A stretch of 9,733 nt of DNA from positions 27,614 through 37,346 of the forward strand of contig DBXA01000041.1 of NCBI GenBank assembly GCA_002309235.1, read 5' to 3'. Under the pieces are notes generated by a model that searched no databases, was not told where the DNA came from, and saw only the letters and a list, made by a program, of their open reading frames with translations. Of this stretch, positions 1-5,694 are shown piece after piece. Position 1 is the first letter of the stretch; each line of letters opens with the position of its first letter. This stretch comes from Christensenella sp. UBA1224. Its GTDB lineage: Bacteria > Bacillota > Clostridia > Christensenellales > Aristaeellaceae. The position numbers and the translations under genes are program-made.

Positions 1-1143
1 GCTCTTTACTGGAGCAACTATGTGACAGTACTGGGCTATTCGAGCGTATATCTCCTTTCATGCGGGTTGACCAATACGATGATCGGCATACTGATAGGCG
101 TATCCGGGGCCGCTGCGGCCATGATACAGCCGCTTGCGGCCGGATATGCCGACAAACCAGGCGCCCTTTCGGTCAAGCAGATCACATGCATTATGGCGGG
201 AGCCGCTTCTGCAGCATCCGCCTGCCTTTTCTTTGCCCGCGGCTCAGGTTCTCTTCTCACAGGGCTCCTGTACGCGATCTGTATCACGCTCCTGCAGGCA
301 CTCATGCCGTTTGTCAATTCCCTCGGTACGGAGATGATACGGCAAGGTGTCAAGCTGAACTGGGGTACCGCGCGCGGGACAGGTTCCCTCGTCTACGCGG
401 CTGTCTCCTATCTTACCGGGCTCATCATCGCAAAGGCAGGCATCACGTGTATACCGTCTCTGATGATGCTCACCTATTCCCTCCTGCTGCTTTCAGTCTG
501 TATCTATCCGTTCAAAAAAGGCGATGCAAGCGGTGATCAGCCGGGATCCGCATCGCCTACAAGGCTCGCGGATATGGCCGGGCGCTATCCACGCTTTTTC
601 CTCATGCTGATCGGCATGATGCTGGCGTACATCTCACATGCCTCTGTCACGACCTACCTGTATCAGATCGTTTCGTCCAAAGGCGGCGGGAGTGCCCAGC
701 TCGGCACCCTGATGTCTGTCATGGCACTGGCAGAGCTCCCTGCCCTGTTCGGTTTCCGCCTGTTCCTGAAGAAAGCAGGGAGCGATACATGGCTCAGGCT
801 CTGCTGTATATCCATCACGCTTCACGCGCTGGCGATATCGATCGCGCCGAACATGCCCCTTTTATACTGTGTACAGCTGTTCCAAGCGTTCGGCTGGGCG
901 ATCATAGCCATCGCCCCGGTCTATTACATAACGCAAGTGATCCCCAAAGAGGACGCTGTCAAAGGGCAGGCCTGCAACACGATGGCTTATACGATCGGGA
1001 GCGTGCTGGCTTCCCTGGCAGGCGGAGGACTCCTCGATATCGGCGGAGCAGGCTTTGTATTGACATTCGCCATACTGACCGGCGCTGCCGGATCCTTCAT
1101 GGTAGGGATCTACTCCGAAAAGCTCAGAGCACCCGGGAGATAA
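1..1143 (+). CDS. MFS family transporter, 5' end outside the window
   Basis: Integral membrane transporter of the major facilitator superfamily; substrate unknown. The frame is open to base 1 and the first residues (ALYWSNYVTVLGYSSVYLL) already belong to the first transmembrane helix, so the gene starts a little upstream. The GTG at 22 is only an internal valine. About 380 residues are present, in many hydrophobic helices. The loop after helix 2 carries GYADK (about 145-159), fitting the MFS G-x-x-x-D-(R/K) loop signature. A polar stretch near 520-580 looks like the central loop between the two six-helix halves. The pattern YW...GY...YL..GL....IG.......QP..G..AD resembles the MFS_1-like / nucleoside-H+ symporter branch, but the sequence does not settle the substrate. 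It ends with TAA at 1141-1143, 39 bp before the next gene on the same strand, and is probably its operon partner. Confidence 0.88.
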   Translation, partial: ALYWSNYVTVLGYSSVYLLSCGLTNTMIGILIGVSGAAAAMIQPLAAGYADKPGALSVKQITCIMAGAASAASACLFFARGSGSLLTGLLYAICITLLQALMPFVNSLGTEMIRQGVKLNWGTARGTGSLVYAAVSYLTGLIIAKAGITCIPSLMMLTYSLLLLSVCIYPFKKGDASGDQPGSASPTRLADMAGRYPRFFLMLIGMMLAYISHASVTTYLYQIVSSKGGGSAQLGTLMSVMALAELPALFGFRLFLKKAGSDTWLRLCCISITLHALAISIAPNMPLLYCVQLFQAFGWAIIAIAPVYYITQVIPKEDAVKGQACNTMAYTIGSVLASLAGGGLLDIGGAGFVLTFAILTGAAGSFMVGIYSEKLRAPGR

Positions 1144-1182
1144 GGCTGATCTCCGACAACGGCAGGCAGAAAGGATACTATT

Positions 1183-1482
1183 ATGGCTTCCAGAGAAACG
1201 TACGCGCAGGCATACCGGGAATTTATGACTGCCGCAGGTGAGATCGGTCTTCCTGAAGAGGTGAGCAGGATCATCGCGCGGAATCTGTCCTCCCCGATAG
1301 GGCTTCGCCGCATGGCTTCGTACCTGCGGAACGCCCATCCCAGGAGCATGGAGGAGATCGCTGACGAAATGGTCGCGCTGATGGAGGACCGGGAAGCCTG
1401 GATCCGCAAAAAACAGGCGGAGGAGAGCTCCAACAGATACAATGAATGGCTGAACAGCGATATGAGGGAGCCGGAAGATTGA
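1183..1482 (+). CDS. conserved-looking small protein of unknown function (99 aa)
   Basis: I do not recognise this protein. The ATG at 1183 follows AAAGGA (1170-1175) at good spacing, and the next gene on the same strand has a near-identical ribosome-binding context (GCAGAAAGGAT), which supports both starts. The product is soluble, charged and apparently all helical, with no signal peptide, membrane helix or cysteine. The C-terminal half is the most patterned: a basic helix (LRRMASYLRNA, about residues 41-51), an acidic helix (MEEIADEMVALMED) and a tail rich in K, E, N, Y and W. It lies 39 bp after an MFS transporter and 25 bp before an ArsC/Spx-family gene, so it is probably co-transcribed with them. 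Nothing seen indicates DNA binding or catalysis. Existence as a gene is likely; function is open. Confidence 0.75.
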   Translation: MASRETYAQAYREFMTAAGEIGLPEEVSRIIARNLSSPIGLRRMASYLRNAHPRSMEEIADEMVALMEDREAWIRKKQAEESSNRYNEWLNSDMREPED

Positions 1483-1507
1483 CAGTACCGCAGAAAGGAT
1501 CAAACAA

Positions 1508-1849
1508 ATGAACATACAGATCTTCGGAACGAAAAAAAGCGCCGATACGCGCAAGGCAGAACGCTACTTCAAAGAGCGCGGCATCAAGTATCAGTTCATA
1601 GACCTTAAGGAAAAAGGCATGACAAAAGGCGAGCTCACCAAGATCAGCCAGGCAGTCGGCGGCATCGACGCCATGATCGATCAGAACTGCCGGGATCAGG
1701 ATCTGCTCGCACTCATAAAGTATATCGCTCCCGAGCAGAAGACCGATAAGATATTGGAAAACCAGTCTGTACTCGTGCAGCCGATCGTTCGCAGCGGGCA
1801 GAAAGCAACGCTTGGCTACCAGCCGGATACCTGGAAGAACTGGAATTGA
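1508..1849 (+). CDS. ArsC/Spx-family thioredoxin-fold protein lacking the active-site cysteine
   Basis: 113 residues, the usual length of the ArsC/Spx/YffB family (thioredoxin fold; arsenate reductases and the RNA-polymerase-binding regulator Spx). Family landmarks are in order: beta-1 IQIFGTKK (3-10), the active-site helix SADTRKAERYFKERGI (11-26), F30-I31-D32 on the next strand, and a C-terminal PIVRSGQKATLGYQPDTWKNW block (92-112) that includes the cis-Pro segment. Members normally have cysteine at the start of the active-site helix (C-x-x-[SC]-RKA or C-x-DT-KKA). Here that position is Ser11 (AGC), and the only cysteine is C61, so classic arsenate reductase or Spx redox-switch chemistry is not expected. 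The start is set by AGAAAGGAT about ten bases upstream. It is the last gene of the plus-strand run and converges on araA. I am sure of the family, not of the role. Confidence 0.85.
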   Translation: MNIQIFGTKKSADTRKAERYFKERGIKYQFIDLKEKGMTKGELTKISQAVGGIDAMIDQNCRDQDLLALIKYIAPEQKTDKILENQSVLVQPIVRSGQKATLGYQPDTWKNWN

Positions 1850-1879
1850 AAAGGGGCTGTCTCTTCGTGAGACAACCCC
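1849..1879 (-). terminator. rho-independent terminator of araA (minus strand)
   Basis: Arms 1853-1863 (GGGGCTGTCTC) and 1869-1879 (GAGACAACCCC) pair over 11 bp with one mismatch around a 5-base loop. Read on the minus strand, the stem is followed at once by TTTT (AAAA at 1849-1852), so it best serves araA, whose stop lies 40 bp earlier in that direction. On the plus strand no T-run follows, so it would be a weak terminator for the converging ArsC-like gene. The T-run overlaps that gene's stop codon. Confidence 0.75.
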
Positions 1880-1919
1880 GCCATCCAGATAAGTTCGTCC
1901 GTTCGGAGATCGTACATGC

Positions 1920-3386
1920 TTATTTCAGCTTCCAGATAAGATCCTTTACGAGGAGCTCTTCCTCAAGCTTTTCGGGCGTGGTATCCTTTGAGATGTGAAC
2001 GAATTCGATATCCATCATGCGTGCCCAGTCGCGCAGCATTTCTGCGGAAACATCATAGCTGAGCACCGTATGGTGCGCGCCGCCCGCCGTGATCCAGCAT
2101 TCAAGGCCCGTCGTAAGGTCCGGCATAGCGCGCCACATGACGCGCGCAACGGGCAGGTTCGGCATGGGCATGATGGGCTTGACAGCCTCGATATCCTGCA
2201 CGATCAGGCGAAGCCTTCCGCCCATATCGATCAGTGAAGCAACGACCGCGGGGCCTGCCTTTCCCTCGAATACCAGGCGCGCCGGATCCTTTTCGTTCAT
2301 ACCGATCCCAAGATGGTGCGTTTCGATCCTGGGCTTATCAGCGGCAAGGGAAGGACATACCTCCAGCATGTGCGCGCCGAGGGAATATTCCTGTCCTTTC
2401 ACGAGGTGGTAGGTATAATCCTCCATAAAGGCGGATGCACCGTTGCCGCCCTCGCCCATGGCCTTTAAGACAGCTGTCATAGCGCTCACTTTCCAGTCGC
2501 CTTCGCCGCCATAGCCATAGCCCTGCGCCATCAGGTGCTGGGATGCCAGACCGGGAAGCTGCTCCATGCCGTAAAGATCCTGGAAGGTATTGGAGAACGC
2601 TTTACAGCCTTCGCGATCCATCATCCTTTTGATGGCGATCTCTTCCTTTGCCTGATAGCGGATGGAGGCGATGTTATCGGTCGCGATGTCATAGTTCTTC
2701 TCATATTCTGCCATGAGCGCATCGATCTCCGCCTCGGTGACCGTGTTCATCTCTTTGACAAGATCTCCCACCGCCCAGGTGTTTACCTGCCAGCCGAGCT
2801 TGATCTGCACTTCCACCTTGTCGCCTTCGGTAACAGCAACCTCACGCATGTTGTCTCCGAAGCGCATCACCTTCATGCCCCGGGAAACTGCCGCGCCGAC
2901 AGCCGCCTTCATCCAGTCGCCGAGCCTCCTGTGGACAGCCTCGTCCTGCCAGTGCCCGGCGATCACCTTGCGCGGCATGCGAAGGCGCGCCGCGATAAAG
3001 CCGTGCTCCCTGTCGCCGTGAGCCGCCTGGTTGAGGTTCATGAAATCCATGTCGATCTCTTCGTTCGGGATGCCGACATTGTACTGCGTGGCAAAATGGC
3101 AGTATGGCTTCTGCAGCGCTGCAAGGCCATTGATCCACATTTTCGAAGGGCTGAAGGTATGACACCAGGTGATGATACCGGCGCATTCCTCACAATAATT
3201 GGCTTCCTTTACCGTTTCCGTGATCTCCCGGTTGGTCTTAGCTGTTACCTTGTACACTACCGGGTAAGGCAGCACCTTCGTCAGTTCCGCCGCCATCTCC
3301 TTCGCACGGGCATCGACCGTATCCAGCACACCCTGTCCGTACAGGTCCTGGCTGCCGACGATAAACCAGAATTCAAACTTTTTCAT
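1920..3386 (-). CDS. araA: L-arabinose isomerase
   Basis: Cytosolic enzyme that interconverts L-arabinose and L-ribulose, the first step of the bacterial arabinose pathway (araA-araB-araD). 488 residues, close to the usual ~500. It opens with the family N-terminus FEFWFIVGSQDLYG (4-17) and keeps ITWCHTFSPSKMWI (72-85), GYGYGGEGDWK (289-299), MEDYTYHLVKG (321-331), LGAHMLEVCPS (336-346) and WITAGGAHHTVLS (431-443). At a constant offset of 11 from E. coli AraA, the Mn2+ ligands known as Glu306, Glu333, His350 and His450 map to E295, E322, H339 and H439, all present, so the enzyme should be active. The start is fixed by a strong GGAGGAG (3394-3400) seven bases before the ATG. No araB, araD or araR is in the window. 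It is divergent from htrA and ends at a terminator shared with the converging gene. Confidence 0.97.
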   Translation of the reverse strand: MKKFEFWFIVGSQDLYGQGVLDTVDARAKEMAAELTKVLPYPVVYKVTAKTNREITETVKEANYCEECAGIITWCHTFSPSKMWINGLAALQKPYCHFATQYNVGIPNEEIDMDFMNLNQAAHGDREHGFIAARLRMPRKVIAGHWQDEAVHRRLGDWMKAAVGAAVSRGMKVMRFGDNMREVAVTEGDKVEVQIKLGWQVNTWAVGDLVKEMNTVTEAEIDALMAEYEKNYDIATDNIASIRYQAKEEIAIKRMMDREGCKAFSNTFQDLYGMEQLPGLASQHLMAQGYGYGGEGDWKVSAMTAVLKAMGEGGNGASAFMEDYTYHLVKGQEYSLGAHMLEVCPSLAADKPRIETHHLGIGMNEKDPARLVFEGKAGPAVVASLIDMGGRLRLIVQDIEAVKPIMPMPNLPVARVMWRAMPDLTTGLECWITAGGAHHTVLSYDVSAEMLRDWARMMDIEFVHISKDTTPEKLEEELLVKDLIWKLK

Positions 3387-3453
3387 AGCGTATCTCCTCC
3401 AGATGTCTTTATAGTATCTTCCCTCCGGCGGGATCAGATCCTTCCTTACGTCT

Positions 3454-3482
3454 ATTGTACCATATTCCCTGCGGATATTGAA
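3454..3482 (-). promoter_or_regulatory. probable araA promoter (extended -10)
   Basis: On the minus strand, TACAAT (3454-3459) is preceded by TGG, giving an extended -10 of TG-G-TACAAT. Seventeen bases further upstream is a weak -35, TTCAAT (3477-3482). Transcription would start near 3447, leaving about 60 bases of leader. An 8-bp inverted repeat (CCTCCGGC 3422-3429, GCCGGAGG 3504-3511) flanks the promoter and may or may not be an operator. I see no AraR palindrome or clear cre site. Confidence 0.55.
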
Positions 3483-3548
3483 CCTTCTTTATAGGTATCC
3501 TTTGCCGGAGGATGCGGAAAATCTTTTCAAAAGAACGGAAAAAGAACA

Positions 3549-3573
3549 AATTGTAACCAATTGTAACCAATTT
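3549..3573 (+). repeat. 10-bp tandem repeat upstream of the htrA promoter
   Basis: AATTGTAACC occurs twice head-to-tail (3549-3558, 3559-3568) and is followed by a partial third copy, AATTT. The period is about one helical turn, which puts both copies on the same DNA face, and the array ends 21 bp before the -35 of htrA. That geometry is typical of a tandem site for an OmpR/PhoB-type response regulator, but no cognate regulator is in the window. The role is inferred; the repeat itself is plain in the sequence. Confidence 0.6.
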
Positions 3574-3580
3574 AAAAACA

Positions 3581-3607
3581 TTAGCACTCAACTGTTGACA
3601 GTGCTAA
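3581..3607 (+). promoter_or_regulatory. CIRCE-like operator (HrcA site) at htrA
   Basis: TTAGCACTC (3581-3589), nine bases, then CAGTGCTAA (3599-3607). The CIRCE consensus is TTAGCACTC-N9-GAGTGCTAA, so 17 of the 18 arm bases match with the exact spacer length; the only change is C for G at 3599. CIRCE binds the heat-shock repressor HrcA and normally sits before groE or dnaK operons. Here the right arm overlaps the -35 hexamer (3595-3600) of the htrA promoter, so binding would block transcription. hrcA itself is not in the window. Confidence 0.85.
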
Positions 3608-3622
3608 AATCCCGACTATAAT
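3595..3622 (+). promoter_or_regulatory. sigma-A-type promoter of htrA
   Basis: Consensus -35 TTGACA (3595-3600), 16-base spacer and consensus -10 TATAAT (3617-3622). The predicted start is near 3629, giving a leader of about 73 bases that ends in AAAGGAGG (3686-3693). A promoter this strong would need repression, which fits the CIRCE-like operator overlapping its -35. Confidence 0.85.
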
Positions 3623-3701
3623 AGCTATCGTACGAAAGAACAACAGCTCCCGGGAACAGGAAAGCCCGGATGGCAAGACAGATCCAAAGGAGGTATTAAC
3701 C

Positions 3702-5000
3702 ATGAAAAAGACTAATAACACCATGAAGCGGCTCCTTGCCGCAGCCGTTTGTATCATGCTCGGCTGTGCGCTGTTCGCGGCTATCCCGCGCACATCGGCA
3801 GAAGGTGAAACAACAACAGTCGTCGTAACAAGCCCGTTCACATCGGCGATCGCGCAGGTGCGTGACAGTGTCGTCGGGGTCAGCAACTACCAGCAGGTCC
3901 GTTATTCCAACTACGGATACGGATGGTACGGCTTTGGCTTCGGCTACGGCAACAGGGGCAACGATGAGGCCGAGTCCAGAGAAGTCCTTTATGGGACAGG
4001 CTCCGGTACCGTGATCGCAGCCCATTACGTTCTGACAAATTATCACGTTGTGGAAAACGCCGCGAGGCTCACGATCACCGTCTCTCACGATGACGGCACC
4101 GAGGCGGATGAATACGATGCCGTACTGGTAACGTATGATGAAAACCTGGATATCGCCATACTGTACTCGGAGACCCTGCCTCTTGCCCCCGTTACGATGG
4201 GCGACAGCGATTCCCTTGAGATCGGCGACTGGGCCATCATCATCGGCAACCCGCTTGATGAGACCTTCTCCCGTACTGTTACAGTAGGCGTCGTATCCGG
4301 CCTGAACCGTTCGGTGGCTTCCAACAATACCGTCACGGATAAATACGGCAAAAAGACGAACGCCACCAACAGCATGATCCAGACAGATGCAGCCATCAAC
4401 AGCGGCAACTCCGGCGGCGGCATGTTCTCCGTCACAGGTGAACTGATGGGCATTCCGAGCCTCAAGTACTCCGGCAGCACATCTTCCGGCGCAAGCATCG
4501 ACGGTATAGGCATGTGCATACCGATCAACTCCTGCAAGGAGCTCATCAATGAAGTCCTGTCCGGCCACATCACGCAGAATATCCAATCCGGAGATGCAGA
4601 GAACTCCGGTTCCGGCGCCCAGGATCTTACAGGAAAGCCGCGCCTCGGCATCAGCGTGACGACGCTCACAACCAATAATCCCAGCCTCAGCTACGCGGTA
4701 CGCTACGGCCTGTATTACGGCATACTGCCCAACGGCGTCTACGTTTCCAAGGTGGAGGAAGGATCACCTGCCGAAAAGGCCGGCATAGTGGCGGGCGACA
4801 TCATCGTGGAAGCCAACGGCACCGTGATATCCGCAACGACAGAATTGACAGGGATCATCTCCCAGGCAAACGAAGGCGACACGGTAACCGTTAAGGTCTA
4901 TCGCGTGGAAGGGCTCGACGAGCTTGGCGATACCACCAAGATACCCGACGGCGAATACATAGACCTGGATGTCACACTCGCTGTGATCGACGCTAACTGA
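3702..5000 (+). CDS. htrA: HtrA/DegP-type serine protease with PDZ domain
   Basis: Envelope quality-control protease (trypsin-like S1C family), predicted extracytoplasmic. 432 residues. The N-terminus (MKKTNNTMKR then a hydrophobic core at 11-27) is a signal peptide with a possible cut after TSA (31-33), or an uncleaved anchor. The protease domain spans about 45-285 with the full triad: H115 in LTNYHVVENA, D150 in ENLDIAIL and S237 in INSGNSGGG. One PDZ domain follows at about 311-405 (LGISV...GVYVSKVEEGSPAEKAGI...GDIIVEANG). Residues 63-86 are a Tyr/Gly-rich stretch (NYGYGWYGFGFGYGN) before the first protease strands, likely in the N-terminal loop that packs HtrA trimers. The start is set by AAAGGAGG eight bases upstream. 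It is monocistronic, between its own promoter and a strong terminator, and appears to be under heat-shock control through the CIRCE-like site. The symbol is by family; it could equally be named degP-like. Confidence 0.95.
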   Translation: MKKTNNTMKRLLAAAVCIMLGCALFAAIPRTSAEGETTTVVVTSPFTSAIAQVRDSVVGVSNYQQVRYSNYGYGWYGFGFGYGNRGNDEAESREVLYGTGSGTVIAAHYVLTNYHVVENAARLTITVSHDDGTEADEYDAVLVTYDENLDIAILYSETLPLAPVTMGDSDSLEIGDWAIIIGNPLDETFSRTVTVGVVSGLNRSVASNNTVTDKYGKKTNATNSMIQTDAAINSGNSGGGMFSVTGELMGIPSLKYSGSTSSGASIDGIGMCIPINSCKELINEVLSGHITQNIQSGDAENSGSGAQDLTGKPRLGISVTTLTTNNPSLSYAVRYGLYYGILPNGVYVSKVEEGSPAEKAGIVAGDIIVEANGTVISATTELTGIISQANEGDTVTVKVYRVEGLDELGDTTKIPDGEYIDLDVTLAVIDAN

Positions 5001-5023
5001 TACAGCGTCCCTTACATCAGCAG

Positions 5024-5059
5024 GGTACCCGGATAAACTTCCGGGTGCCTTTTTATTTT
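5024..5059 (+). terminator. rho-independent terminator after htrA
   Basis: GGTACCCGG (5024-5032) pairs with CCGGGTGCC (5041-5049), 9 bp with one G-U pair and an 8-base loop, followed directly by TTTTTATTTT (5050-5059). It lies 23 bp after the htrA stop and just before the promoter of the next operon. Confidence 0.92.
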
Positions 5060-5073
5060 CCGCAGTCATGCTG

Positions 5074-5102
5074 TTGACAGGGGCCCGGTATTCCGCTAAA
5101 CT
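5074..5102 (+). promoter_or_regulatory. promoter of the kinase-ktrB-ktrA-hydrolase operon
   Basis: Consensus -35 TTGACA (5074-5079), 17-base spacer, and -10 TAAACT (5097-5102, 4 of 6 matches). Transcription would start near 5109, leaving only about 15 bases before the ATG at 5125. There is therefore no room for a ydaO-type c-di-AMP riboswitch. Confidence 0.65.
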
Positions 5103-5111
5103 TGAGGTCAC

Positions 5112-5118
5112 AGAGGTG
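5112..5118 (+). promoter_or_regulatory. ribosome binding site that fixes the kinase start
   Basis: AGAGGTG lies six bases before the ATG at 5125. An in-frame ATG at 5068 precedes the -35 hexamer and has no Shine-Dalgarno, so 5125 is the better start. Confidence 0.7.
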
Positions 5119-5124
5119 TTTTTT

Positions 5125-5679
5125 ATGCATAAACCGATCCTCCTTGTGATCACAGGCCGGCCGGGCAGCGGAAAGACTACCCTTTCGGAAAAGCTGAGCC
5201 GGGAATGGTGCCTTCCTCTTGTCAGCAGAGACCGCATCAAGGAAGGCCTGGTCCACACAGAAGGCAAATGTCATACAGATCTGCCCGATGATGCCAATCT
5301 TACGGCAACGCAGGCATTTTTCAATACGATCGACTGCCTGCTCTCGCAGGGTATCTCCCTGATCGCCGAGGCGGCATTCCAGCATCCGCTCTGGGAGGCA
5401 AACCTTACTCCTTTTGCGGATAAAGCCCGCATCACGATACTCATCTGCCAAACGGACAGCAGCATTGCTTTGGACCGTTTTCTGGAACGGGGATTAAACG
5501 ATCCGGAACGCATCCGGTTCCACGGGGACAAAGGCGTACGCATGGTGAAAGCAGGCATCAAGCCTGAGCCGGGAACCTATAACGCCCCTCATCTGGACGT
5601 GCCGACCGTATACGTGGATACAACAAACGGCTACGACCCGGATATCGGCGAACTCCGTAAGCAGATACTTGGTGAATGA
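5125..5679 (+). CDS. P-loop kinase/ATPase, AAA_33 type
   Basis: 184-residue soluble nucleotide-binding protein, probably a small-molecule phosphotransferase. The Walker A motif GRPGSGKTT (11-19) follows strand ILLVIT. LVSRDRIKEGL (32-42) is the segment that in AAA_33, zeta-toxin-like and chloramphenicol-phosphotransferase-like kinases holds the catalytic/acceptor Asp-Arg. SLIAEAAF (78-85) is a plausible Walker-B-like strand, and R118 onward (RFLERGLNDPERIRFH) resembles the arginine-rich lid. The length fits a stand-alone kinase domain. The substrate cannot be read from the sequence. It is the first gene of an operon with ktrB, 15 bp upstream of it. It could be an antibiotic, sugar or nucleoside kinase; nothing beside it looks like an antitoxin, so I do not call it a toxin. 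Confidence 0.85.
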   Translation: MHKPILLVITGRPGSGKTTLSEKLSREWCLPLVSRDRIKEGLVHTEGKCHTDLPDDANLTATQAFFNTIDCLLSQGISLIAEAAFQHPLWEANLTPFADKARITILICQTDSSIALDRFLERGLNDPERIRFHGDKGVRMVKAGIKPEPGTYNAPHLDVPTVYVDTTNGYDPDIGELRKQILGE

Positions 5680-5694
5680 TCAGGAGGTGACACC

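Noticed and set aside
1853..1879. Terminator for the plus-strand operon
   Set aside because: No T-run follows the stem on the plus strand; the T-run is on the araA side, so it is annotated for the minus strand.
2535..3494. 319-codon open frame on the plus strand opposite araA
   Set aside because: It is antisense to a full-length araA with all metal ligands, has no ribosome binding site, and its His/Arg/Leu-rich composition is typical of a shadow frame.
3760..3770. Lipobox in HtrA (MLGC, Cys22)
   Set aside because: The hydrophobic core continues well past the cysteine and residues -3/-2 (Met-Leu) are poor; a signal peptidase I site or anchor is more likely.
3696..4586. 296-codon minus-strand frame opposite htrA
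   Set aside because: Antisense to a well-supported protease gene; no start signals or recognisable domain.
5068..5124. Longer start for the P-loop kinase at ATG 5068
   Set aside because: It precedes the -35 of the operon's promoter and lacks a ribosome site; ATG 5125 has AGAGGTG at the right distance.
5060..5124. Possible ydaO c-di-AMP riboswitch before the ktr operon
   Set aside because: Only about 65 bp separate the htrA terminator from the first gene, and the predicted leader is about 15 bases, too short for that riboswitch.
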